Shown: positions 9,875 through 21,377 of the stretch, in pieces
Position numbering within the stretch: position 1 is the first letter of the stretch
Layout of the letters: each line of letters opens with the position of its first letter
NCBI GenBank assembly: GCA_029844215.1
Contig: CM056736.1
Span: 58,961,562 to 59,025,561 of the forward strand
Direction of reading: 5' to 3'
DNA from: Przewalskia tangutica
Lineage: Eukaryota; Streptophyta; Magnoliopsida; Solanales; Solanaceae
Length of the DNA stretch: 64,000 nt
Notes under the pieces: generated by a model
What the model saw: the letters and a program-made list of their open reading frames with translations, nothing else
Database searches by the model: none
Told to the model about the DNA's origin: nothing
Program-made: the position numbers and the translations under genes

Positions 9875-12800
9875 TGTTATACCCCGTAGTTCCAGGGTAT
9901 GTATGTGAGGACGTACGTACGAGAATACGACAGAAATTTTGGAAAGAAAGAAAGATGTGATTTTTCGACTAAAAGTTTAGGTTTTGTGAAGGAAAAAGGT
10001 TCGTTAATGGGAATTGGATTCCCGATTTGGTATTTGGACTTCTTGGATTATATTAGAATTATGAGATTTTATTTTCTGAATGGTCACGTGACCCACGGAA
10101 AATTTACGTTTTGTGGGCCCACTTTGTTTTGAGATTTTCGGTATTTTGGATATTTTTGGAAGACGGAATATTTTGGACGAGTCGGGGGGCGAAACGTGTC
10201 ACCCCATGTGGCACCTGGTCGATTGAGGGACAAGTGGCTAGCCACTTGTCCCCTTGGCCGAAATGGCCATTACACTTGGAGCTTATTTTCGTTGGCCATG
10301 TGGTGTGGTGGGACCCACACACACATGGCCCAATCTTGACCACACACTTGCATAGATCTTGACCCTTGATACCTCTATAAATACCCCCCTTAATGCAAGA
10401 CTAATTTCATCCCTTACTTAAAGACTTTCCAAGGCAAAATATCCCCTCCCTTTGTAGTATTTTCATCCCCCTCCCCCACTTGTGTAGAAAATACTTCAAG
10501 TATTATTGTATAATCCCAAATACCTTAGCCTAGTATCCCTAGCTGTTTTCCAAAGTTATTTCAATACTAGGAGCCCGAAAATACTACTTTATTCCAATAG
10601 TCGCAAAATGAAACCCTAGAAAAATCTTCATAGCTTGGTTGAAGTGTTTAGAGAAGTTGTTTAGAAACTTCTAAGGGTCGCTTGGAGTGGGTTGGACCGT
10701 AAGGAATTGGAGCTAAACGTTGCTCAGGATCGACTTATAATCTTGGATAATTTTGGGCTTATCGAGGTAATGATCTATGTCCCCCTATTGTAATTGGATA
10801 TTACATATTGTAGTAGTTTAGAATTGAGTATAAGAGATATTGGAAGGATGATTATAAAGGATTGAATCAGATTTACATTTGACCGTATTTACGTAGACTT
10901 GTGTAGTATTATTGTGAAGAGAATTGAACACGCCCGGTTAGACGTGTAATCCTCGAGTTGTTGGCTTGCAGCAGGCCTTGTTGTGGGAGGTTATTTATGT
11001 GATTGCGGGGGAGGTGCACAATTTTCCGTAGAATAAGGAATCGCATTTTAGAATATGCTACAAGAGAACTAGAAGTTGATAGATGTATTGTGGATATTAT
11101 ATGTGGATCTTCTACGCGCGCATACCGACTTGGCTTGTGGATTGCCAAGAGGTATGTGATTCTTCCTATACTCTTGAGCATGATTGTTGTGAACTATATA
11201 GTACGGTAGACGTACGTGTGTGAAATAAATTTTGTTTGTTCAAAACATAAAGTGTTATAATGGCTTTATGGGAAGTTAGTTATAACGACTTTATGAAGAT
11301 AAAAGAAAGATTTGATTTTGAAAGCTAAACGACTTGATTTCGTAAAAGAAGAAGTAACTTGATTTAAGTATAGGTTACTTGTTTTGAAAAGAGTAAGTTA
11401 TTTGAGTTTTAAAGAGTATACTTGATGTTGTTTTAAAAGAAAAGCACTTGGTTTAAAAAGTATAGAGTACTTGATTTTAAAAGTCTTGTAAAGATTTTTA
11501 CGAAAGTGAAGTAATTTGGTTTGAAAAGAAAAAGTGTTTTGATACTACGAGTATTAGTATCGTGTGGCTTTTACGTAAAAAGAGGTCTTTTTGAAAGAAT
11601 GAAAGTATGTAGTATTTTGGGGTTGAAACCCGGATTGTTGACATAAAAAGTACGTTGAACTTGCCTATGCTTGTTGTGATAGCCTTTGTTGTGCAAGTGT
11701 TTGATTCTGTGCTACCGTGTCTCGGGAGGGCATTATCCGATTGATTGTTTGGACATACTGACACGTTGGATGGTCCACGGGTATGCGTCCACTTTGAGTA
11801 TTATCTTGTTATCTCTTTTTGGACATACTGACACGATGGGTGGCCCACGGGTATGCGTCCACTTTGAGTATTATCTTGTTATTTCCTTTGGACATACTGA
11901 CACGATGGGTGTCCCACGGGTATGCGTCCAGTAGGATGGTTTCATGGCCATGTTTATACCGAGGTAAGATGTCGGGGCATGCGATCATTGTGACGATTAT
12001 GTTATTTGTCCATGGACCGCTAATCCATGAAGCTTACCGCGGTGACGAGTGATCACGAGCTTGATTTGTACATGTGGTTACAGGCACACTTTAGATACTT
12101 GTTCTGGTCATTTCTCGTGTATCGGCAGGCTCTGGTAGATAGCTTAAGATACTTGCCACGGTCATATCTCGTGAGACGGTAGGCTATTGTACGCTAGCTT
12201 TAGATACTTGCCTCGGCCAGTTGCGTGGCTGGTTTGGATCTGGTAGTTGGCTTCCGTACCTTGCCCGTGAAGTTTTATGACTAGCCTTCGGACTGGTAGT
12301 TGGCTATTCTACTCGCCCGTCGGTTTGACGACGCAGCGAGATCTAGTGTTCGTGTTCACATACGGGTGTTGTTTACATCATCGCCACAGTGGCGAATGAG
12401 TTCCACGCATGATTGATATTGGGCGTGAGACCCATAGTTATGTGCGAGTGATGATTTGAGGACACGCGCCCTTTACTTGACATAATCAAGCATTTATCGC
12501 AAAATGGTTTTATAAAATGATGAAATGAGATTTCATTACTGATTTTCGCTTCACATACTTGTACTTGTATCGACTCTTCGGCCGCGCTCACGCCGCATGC
12601 AGGTACACGCTTGTTGATCCTCGCCATGATCGCAGTCATTGGGAAGCTCCGCTTTCTCCGAGGCTTATCTTTTAGTATAGTCCTGTCATTGTAGTTACTT
12701 GTACATTCGGGGTATGGCGGCGTCCCGCCATAGTTGTTGTTACATTCTGCAGGTCCGTAGTACCGCCACAAGTGTGGTTGTAAAGGATTTTAACCGCTCT

Positions 12801-12946
12801 GCTATATGTATATACTTGGGTAACCGCTGTTAGCCTGCTTTACGTTGTCTCTTGTTTCTGTTTAAATTTTATTTCCGCTGATTTTCTCCGATGTTGTTAT
12901 CACTAGGGTGCCCGGTAAGGCACCGCCATGCCCGAGATCGGTCGTG
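9875..12946 (+). mobile_element. R3 3' LTR
   Basis: Starts TGTTATACCCCGTAG after the PPT and ends GGTCGTG at 12946, having lost the last ACA. The TATA box is at about 10375 and the minisatellite at 11751-11940. A stem ATGGCGG/CCGCCAT stands near 12713-12733. It is highly similar to 4407-7504 over the AT-rich two thirds, with many 1-4 base gaps in the GC-rich third. Confidence 0.9.
11751..11940. repeat. 70-bp minisatellite in the R3 3' LTR
   Basis: Units begin GGACATACTGACACG at 11751, 11821 and 11890, so the period is 69-70 bases with about 2.7 copies. Each contains CCACGGGTATGCGTCCA. Confidence 0.9.
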
Positions 12947-13599
12947 TGTGCCCTATCCGGGCACCCTTCTACCTTAACAACTAAGTAAATCATGAAATTA
13001 AATAACACCTCATTTTTTTCTAAACCAACATACGCATAAGGGCAAAGCCGACAAGGCTGCCATAATATACATAATCAAAAGACACTACATCAACACGAGT
13101 CCAATCCTACATATGAATACAGCACTCTAAGAGTTTTATCAAATATGACGACAAGGCCCCGCTGCATCCATAATCGCATAAAGCTCAGAATGAAGGATCT
13201 ATACCAAAAGATAAACTCTCGCATGCAGGAGCTATCCAAAACTCGAAAGGTGGTCCTACACTGCAGATCACCAAATCAAGGTACCTAAACTCAGCAGATG
13301 AACGCAGCTTCGGGCGAGGTCAAGACGCAAGAATGTACCAAGTATGTGAAATCAAAATATCAGAATGAAATCATAACAGTCTAAACATAACAGGAGACAT
13401 GTATGATAGCCAACTTACAGTACACAATACATAAGCAGTCATATCAAGTCAGGGACGCACGTCCTCAAAGTCATTACTAATATATAACCATGGGTCTCAC
13501 GCCCACAATATCAATCATGCCCGTGGAATCCTTCCTCACTGCCGGCAGTCCATGATATAATATAACACCAATAGGCATACATGAACACCAAGTCCCACT

Positions 13600-13930
13600 C
13601 GTGTCCTAAAATCAGACGCCAAGTAGGAAAACGAACCACCGTGATCCAACTCAGATCATAAAATGGACGGGGGCAAGTACGAAAACCAACTACCAGATCC
13701 AACCTGCGTCAACAACTGACAGGGGAAAGTACGAAAGCTAACTACCAGATCCAACCTGTCGTCATGAGATATGACCGGGGCAAGTGCGCAAGCTATCTAC
13801 CGGAGCCTATCGTACCAAACTGTGCAATAGCAATGACGGGGGCAAGTACGAAAGCCAACTACGAGCCATCTCCGCGCCACCACCGACGGGGCAAGTACGA
13901 AGCTAACTACCGGATCCATCCTACGCCACT
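13600..13930. repeat. About 55-65-bp GC-rich minisatellite in the R2 LTR
   Basis: Five to six degenerate units share GGGGCAAGTACGAAAGC(T/C)AAC and ACCAGATCCAACCTG. They lie in the part of the LTR where other families carry unrelated arrays. Unit edges are blurred by small gaps. Confidence 0.7.
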
Positions 13931-14252
13931 ACACCTCACGGAGGGCTAATCCATGGAATAACAATATCCCACACGGTCGCACGCCTTAATCCCACATCGT
14001 ATAAGCATGACCACGGGTAATACAAACAACCGAATCTAACCCGCCTCCCGGTCACATGCCCCGAATCACACATCGATAAGCATGTCCAAGAGTAACACAA
14101 ATAATGGAAGCATACCCGTGGAATCCCACATCACCGCCAGACGCCCAAGTAAACTTACAACAAGACGTACCAATTCTCCAACCGAGAGTCGCGCAAGAAC
14201 GTAATAAAACATAATACTTGCACTCAAAAGCTATCACCAGCACACATAGGCA

Positions 14253-14375
14253 ATTCTCAATTAAACAAGACAAAGTACTTATCAAGGCACACATAGAATA
14301 ATTCTCAATTAAACAAGCCAAAGTACTTATCAAAGCACACATAGAATAATTCTCAATTAAACAAGCCAAAGTACT
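14253..14375. repeat. 48-bp tandem repeat in the R2 5' LTR
   Basis: Units start at 14253, 14301 and 14349. They match the array at 1-123 in unit length, number and order. Confidence 0.95.
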
Positions 14376-15696
14376 ACGTGCGTACATTCTTTTCAAAAGA
14401 CTCCTTTTTATGTAAAACCCCAAGATACTAACACCCGTAGTATCAAGGTGTGTCTATTTTTCAAAGTAAGTTACCACACTTTTAGAAAACTCATTTCAAA
14501 GCTTGAAATCAAGTAACTTCAAATTTTCGCAATCTAGGCAACTTATGCCTAATATTCAAAATAGACAACTTTCTTAACCTTCCATAAAGCCGTTATAACC
14601 AACTTCCCATAAAGCCGTTATAACCCTTTATGGTTTTAGACATATTCATTCCTTTTATAACCAAGAGACTTATACTTAAAACCAAGTATCACATACTTAC
14701 AAATCAAGTTCTTAACTTTCAAAATACTTCAAGTCTCTTAATATTTAGAAAACAAGTTTCTTCTACCATTAAACCTCAAGTAACTCACACCTTTAAAACA
14801 AGTTACTTCTCTTAAATCATGTCATTTCTCCTCTCTTAAAACAATTAAGTAAATCACTCATTTGACTCCCCTAAAGTCATTATAACGGCCCTTAGATTTT
14901 GGAACTAAGGCACTAGCCAAAAGATTTGGAAACCACTTCCTTTTCAAGACTCTATGTACCTTAAGTAAAATACTTTCACTTTTAAGAATCCAAACTTCAC
15001 TAAGGAAATGAATTATACAACTTACACTTTAAACATCAAAGTACAATCAAGGAAGTACATAGAACAAATTCTATTTTAGGCAATCCCAATACAACCAAGG
15101 AATGGATCATTTAAGGAGTAGGACATGCTTTCTTTACCATACGGAATCATGCTAGAAGAGGAGATAGTTCACATACCTTTTCAGCTAAATCCACAAGCTA
15201 AGCCGAATACGCCGTACGTAGAATTGTCAACCTATAATGGTCACAACATGACTATCAATTTCTAGTTTCTAACGTAGAATAATACTAAGTATACGGTCTC
15301 TTATTCTACGGAAAATCGGGCAGCACTTCCTTTGTTTCTACATACTTTGCCACCTTTTTCAAGGCCGAATTCAATAACCAACACGCCACATTTAAGGCTT
15401 AAAACAACAACCAACCAAAGGGGATTACACGCCTCACAATACGTGTAAAATTCCGCCCCACAATAAATACCAAGTAGTTTAACAACCAAGCCATTCTCGG
15501 CCAACATATACAACAACACTAAGTCTTTTCCAATCCTTTTCCAATTCCAAGTTCTAAGGTCTAACATGTTATATAGTCATAAACAACTTCAACAACTACA
15601 ATTTCCTTCTTTATACAACATGCGACGACTTAAACTAATAATCAACTTGAATTGTAATCTTAAGACTAAACATGCTAGTTTTCGGATTAGGGTTCC

Positions 15697-18123
15697 TGTT
15701 ATACCCCGTATTTCCAGAGTATGTACGTGAGGGCGTACGTACGAAAGTGTATCCTTAAAGTTTAGGCCTAGGACGTTTTTTTGGGCACAACTCACACAAA
15801 GAATCGTTTTCCGACGAAACGTTTTACAAGACTCGCGTAGGGTAAATTCCGGCTATGTCATTTCTAATTTTTGCGGATTTTTCCGAGCGACGAAACATTT
15901 TGGACCAACGAGAGGGCGACACTTGTCACCCTCTCATTGGTGGACGTGTGGCGGAAATGGGACGAATTGGATGGCCCTTTTTGTCAAGTAGTTGGTAGGA
16001 TATTTTTGTGTAGTAGATGGATAAGGACACTTGCCCAAATCTTGACCTTACACTTGCCTTGCACTTGGCATCATCTTGGCCATTGGTTGGCCTTTGCTTG
16101 ACCTATAAATACCCCCCTTAAGATGAAGAGTTCTTCATCCACAAACAAACTTTCCAAGTCTAAAATCCCTCCTCTCCCTTGAGCATTTTCGTCCAACACC
16201 CTCTTCCCCCCTCTAGCCTAAGTGGCTTGGCCGAGAGCCTCCCCCCCATCTAAAGAAAGCCCTAGCCGAAACCTACCCCCCCTCCCTTGGTAGAAAAGTT
16301 GTCTTCCAAGTGTAGTTACTATACCAAAATACCCTAGCCCAAATCCCGTATAGTATTTAGTAGAAGTTGTTGGAAACTTCTAATGGTTCTTGGAGCTATC
16401 GGAGCGTTCAGACTAGGAGCTAAACCTCGCTCAGGATCGACTTTTATCTAGGATATTATTGGGCTTACCGAGGTAAATAATCTTATCCTTCTTTTGTAAT
16501 TAGAGAATACATACTGTAGAAGTATAGGAATAAGTATAAAATACTTAGAAGGATATTACAGAAGAGAATTGAATCATATCACAGTAGGCGGTATAAAAGA
16601 AGAATAATTAAACTGCATCACATAGACTGTTTACTGAGATCAGATAGCTTACCGGGTAGGGAAGTGCTGCCCAAATTTCCATAGAATAGAGAACCCTCTA
16701 CTTAGAGCTTTGTACAGTACAGTCTAGACGTTGATAGACGTATTTGACTGTTATAGGTCGATACTCTACGCGCGACATATTCAACTTGGCAGGTGGTTTT
16801 CGCCGAGAAGGTATGTGATTCTTCCTATACTCTTGAGCATGATATTTTAAATATATATATAGTACGGTAGACGTACGTGTGTTAACTGAATAATAATTAC
16901 GGCAATGTCTTTTGACTTAAGCCTGAATAATAACTACGGCAATGTCTTTTGACTTAAGCCTGAATAATAAAGAACTTGAAGCATTTCAAAATAATACGGA
17001 ATCATTTTTAATGTAAGAGAAACAGCTTGGTTTTAAACAAAAGCTTAAGAGTTATACCACTTTATGGGAAGTTAGGTATAACAACTTAAGAAAGATAAAA
17101 GGAACTGTTTACTTGTTTGTTTATAAAAGCCTTGTATTGATTTACGTTAAGTGCAGAAGATTGTTTGATAAGTAGACATATTATGATGCTACCGTATTAG
17201 TGTCTTGTAATGTTGTGAAAGGGGTCATTCTTGTCAGGCTTACGTTGCTAAACGGTAAGTCCGTTGTACTTATTATATCACCTACCCTCGACTTGTTATA
17301 CCGAGGGCTTGCCACCCGATGCGGTCTATACGGCCTATGCACGTCATGTGACTATGCGGAGTCGCGGAGTTCCGTGATTGATCATTCCGGTGTTTTAGCC
17401 CGACGCGGGATGCCCTGCGGCGCGGTGTGGACTACGCGGTCTATCGAGACTACGCGATGCGGAGTCCGCGAGGTACCGGGTTAGCTACCCCGATGCGAGA
17501 AATACCTCATTCGGTGCATGTGTGACCTATGCGGATCGCGGAGTCGTGATTAGGCACGCATAATGATACTACGGGCGCTGCCTTGCTTCGATCATTCGCC
17601 CTAGAAAAGACTCGCTACTTTACCTATTATCGTTCTTGTTTGTGATACGGCATCGTGTGCAATTGAACTGATTGTATTTGCAAATGGTTTTAAATACTTT
17701 GATTTCATTTAAAGTACTTTACGCTTTCACATACTTGGTACTGTTATCGACCTCCTTCGGGCTGCGTCACGCCGCAGGTGGCAAGCAGTGCTAGATCCAC
17801 ATCCTTAGGATCTTTGCTTTGGTGTCTGAGCTCCATCTTCTCCGAGGCTCTACTTTGGGTATGATCTCCATGTATTGTAGATAGTTTTGTACATTCAGGT
17901 ATGGCGGGCCCTGTCCGCCATAGTTGTTTACTTCAGAGGTCCAGTCTATTGTACTGGGATGTAATCGCAAAACTTGGGTTATATATATATGCCAAAGGCA
18001 AGCTTTTCTTCGATAAACTGTCTCATTTTACAAATGTTTCATGTCTTGTTTTATATTCACGATTTCTCCGATATATGACTACTGGGTGCGGGTAAGGCAC
18101 TCCACGCCGAACGGGTCGTGACA
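15697..18123 (+). mobile_element. R4 solo LTR with exact target-site duplication
   Basis: A single 2427-bp LTR starting TGTTATACCCCGTATTTCC and ending GGGTCGTGACA. It is flanked by the 5-base duplication GTTCC at 15692-15696 and 18124-18128. The uninterrupted target is visible in the other R2 LTR near 1430, which reads GGGTTCCAATAGCC. There is no PBS, internal domain or PPT, so this is the product of recombination between the LTRs of one element. It contains a TATA box at 16103-16110 and a G-box-like palindrome at 15912-15933 with a CACTTG core. A 36-bp direct repeat lies at about 16895-16970. A near-perfect stem ATGGCGGGCCCTGTCCGCCAT lies at about 17900. Confidence 0.95.
16895..16972. repeat. 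Tandem duplication around AATGTCTTTTGACTTAAGCC in R4
   Basis: The motif ACGGCAATGTCTTTTGACTT with AAGCCTGAATAATAA is present twice in a row. A diverged double copy exists in the R8 5' LTR at about 41398-41465, and the motif is single in R5. So the copy number of this motif varies between related LTRs. Confidence 0.85.
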
Positions 18124-18607
18124 GTTCCAATAGCCAATATACTTATCAAACTTCATACTATATATCTCATGCTTGCTAATATCCATAGCTACAACAATAA
18201 GTAAACCTTAATTACTAAAACGACAAGAATTATACCTTTACAAGCCCTTAAAAATTCCAAGATTCAAAGTCGCTCCTTAGCAATTCTTAGCTCCTTTCCT
18301 TATGTTCCAATCCACTTCAAGCACTCCTTAGAAGCCTATGAAGAACCCATCTTCAAGTTCCAACTTCAAAGTTGAAGAACTCCTTAAGTTTCCGTCTTGC
18401 GACTAACGTGAAAACGTCGTTTTTCTGAAATCTTTCTATTGAGATATCCTTACAATACCCTTAGGGACCTTGGGTTTAAGTCTTGTGAATAATGGATCAA
18501 AACTACAAAATTTTCTTGTGTGGGAGATGTCAAACCCGAGAGCTACTTAGTGAAGAACAACAATGTGTGAAAAATTCTAAGTGTTAGAAGAGCTTGTCTT
18601 GCACTAG
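18124..18607 (-). mobile_element. R2 5' LTR, piece 3
   Basis: This continues the R2 LTR from the GTTCC duplication to CACTAG at 18607, where R5 begins. It matches window bases 1430-1919. No gene is present. Confidence 0.9.
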
Positions 18608-21377
18608 GTTTTATACCCCGTATTTCCAGAGTATGTACGTGAGGGCGTACGTATAAAAGTTTAAGCCTTAAGTTAGGCAAGGACCGAAAATTTTGTGCAC
18701 AACCCCCGAAAGGAATCGTTTTTCGACGAAACGTTTTACAAAACTTGCGAAGGGAAAATTCCGGCTATGTCATTTATAATTTTTGCGGATTTTTCCGAGA
18801 GATGAAATATTTTGGACCAACGAGAGGGCGACACTTGTCACCCTCAAGTTGGCGGATTCTTGGCCGATTGGTGCACGTTTTTGTGCCATGTTTTGTGGCC
18901 TAAACCATGGGTCAATGTTTGTGAGGGATTTGTGGAGTAGGGTTAGGGTGCACTTGGGCAAATCTTGACCCTCCACTTGCCCCCCACTTGGCTTGATCAT
19001 GGCCATTGAATTCCCTATAAATACCCCCCTTTGTTGAAGACTTTCTTCATCCCTCAAACACTTTCTAAGTCTTGAAAGCCCTCTCCCCCTTTGTAGGATC
19101 TCGTCCAAAATGCCTCCCCCTTCCCCCTTTCGTGAGGCCCCCTTGGCCGAGAGATATCTCCCCCCCCCCCCCCCCTCCTAGTGGTGTTGGCCGAGACACA
19201 CCCCCTTGCCTAGTTGTTCTCGTAAAATACCCCCCCCCCTCTTGGTAGAAAAGTACTCTCCAAGTATTGTTACTATACCAAAATACCTTAGCCTTATACC
19301 TTGTAGTATTCCAAAGATACCTCTATACATAGAGCCCGAAAATACTACCTTATGTCCTTTTGGTCTCAAACCGAAACCCTAAGGAAAATCTTCATAGTTG
19401 GTTGAAGTGCTAAGTAGAAGTTGTTTGGGAACTTCTAAGGGTTGTTTGGAGCGGGTTGGAGCACCCAGAGTAGTAGCTAAACGTTGCTCAGGATCGACAT
19501 TTAAACTTGGATAATTTTGGGCTTATCGAGGTACATACTCTTGTCCTTATATTGTAATTGGAAATTACATACTGTAGTAATATAGAAATGAATATAAGAT
19601 TCATAGAAGAGAGTTGAACTGTAATAGAAGGATATTACAGAAAAGACTTGAACTGAAATCACATCAGAAGAATATTAAAGAAGAAGTTTGAACTGTACTT
19701 ACATAGGACTGTATTTACCGTAGACTTGTGAAGTTTGACGGGTAGGGAAGTGCTGCCCAATTTTCCATAGAATAGAGAAGCCTACTGCTTAGAATGTTCT
19801 ACAGAGTAGTCTAGACATTGATAGACTTATTTAACTGTTATAGGTTGAAGTACTGCGAGTAGCGTGATCTACTTGGAAGGTGGACAAGGCTAGTCGGGTA
19901 ATAGCGGTGGAGCATTTTGCTAATTGTCGATAATCGTCGCGAGGTATGTGATTCTTCCTATCCTCTTGAGCATGATATTTTAAAAGAATATATAGTACGG
20001 TAGACGTACGTGTGTTAACTGAACGTAGTTTTACGGCAATGTCTTTTGACTTAAGCCTGAATAATAAGAATCTTGAAGTATTTCAAAGGAATTAAGAAAC
20101 CTTTTTGAAAGAAGAGAAATGCTTGGTTTTAAAAGCTTAAGAGTTATACTAGCTTTATGGGAAGTTAGGTATAACGACTTAAGAGAGATAAAAAGAATGG
20201 TTTATTGATTTTAGAAGTTAAGAGACTTGATCTTAAAAGATAAGAGACTTGACTTAATTGAATTAATATGAATTTTGTTAAAAAGTGTGAAACCTCATTC
20301 GTGAGTAATAAGTACTTGGTTTTAAAAGGAATAATGTTTTACGATTGAAATCGAATAAGTATCGAACAAACCACAGCGCTAATAAAGGGAAATGTATTGA
20401 CTAATAAAGTATTATGAAAACCAAGAAACCTCCATCCGCATGAAGCTAAGATGAGACAAAATGATATTACATTTCCTAGATCATGGTCGCTTTAATAAGA
20501 TTGTTATAAACAAGAATAACCTACTCACATAAGGCTTATGTTTCTCAAATCGTTTTAAAGGAGAATTATATTATTAAGTGATTAAAACTATGAACTACGA
20601 AACCTTTCGAAAATGAGAAACTTGAGCATTTGAAATTAGGCAAACTTGAACGTTTGGAAAAAAATGTTGTTACTAGATTTTACAAAGGGAAGTGTTTTGG
20701 TTTACTTAAAAAGATAGTCACTCTATTTTTATACTACGTATTGTGTGACTTTTGTGAAAGAAACGGATCTTTTAAAGAGTTATTGTATGAAGTACTTTGG
20801 GGATAAAAACCCGAACTTGCTAACATAAAGTAGAGAGTACCTTGTGTGAATAACTTGATTTTGTTGGTTTGTGATAGCCTTGTAATACTTTCTTGTTGAT
20901 TTGATAAGTAAACATGTTAGGATGCTACGTGTGTTAGTATCTTGTGATGTTTGTGTAAAGGGTTTCCTTGTTGTGCTTATGTTGTTTAACGATAAGCTAT
21001 TATGTTAGTATTATATCACTCACCCTCGACATGATTCCGGTTAAGTTGCCCTCCACGCGGGTAGACTCAGCGGTCTGTGTGACCTATGATTCGAGAATAC
21101 CTACGCGGTGCGTGTGACCTATGCGAGCTACGAGAGTTCCGTGTGTGCGTGGTTATACCTCACGCGGTCTATGTGGCCATGCGGATCGCGAGTCCGTGAC
21201 GCGTCGGGAGTAGCTACCCTCGACGCGGGAATACCTCACGCGGGCCATTGGAGTGGCCTATGCGCGAGTCGCGGAAGTTCCAGGACTAGACGCGCACATT
21301 AGATACTGCGGGCGAGTGGCCAGCTTCGATCATGTGGCGGTCTAGACAGATCTCATGATACAGTTTATGACCTTGTT
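18608..21377 (+). mobile_element. R5 5' LTR, piece 1
   Basis: Starts GTTTTATACCCCGTATTTCC; the canonical TG terminus is damaged compared with the 3' LTR at 37522. A palindrome GAGGGCGACACTTGTCACCCTC lies at 18824-18845 and the TATA box at 19016. A run of 16 C lies at 19160-19175, which the 3' LTR lacks. A donor-like GCTTATCGAG/GTACAT lies at 19530. The LTR is interrupted after TTGTT at 21377 by R6 and resumes at 30878. Confidence 0.9.

Larger units (their letters stand above)
12947..15696 (-). mobile_element. R2 5' LTR, piece 2
   Basis: This resumes the R2 LTR after R3. Its opening GTGCCCTATCCGGGCACCC is the inner part of the LTR terminus. From 14253 to 15696 it matches window bases 1-1434 almost base for base, which shows that the two are LTRs of one element. 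It contains a GC-rich minisatellite at about 13600-13930 and the 48-bp repeat at 14253-14375. No gene is present. Confidence 0.9.

Noticed and set aside
19160..19175. The 16-base C run as a functional tract
   Set aside because: The partner LTR at about 38070 lacks it, and homopolymers are error-prone, so length and existence are uncertain.
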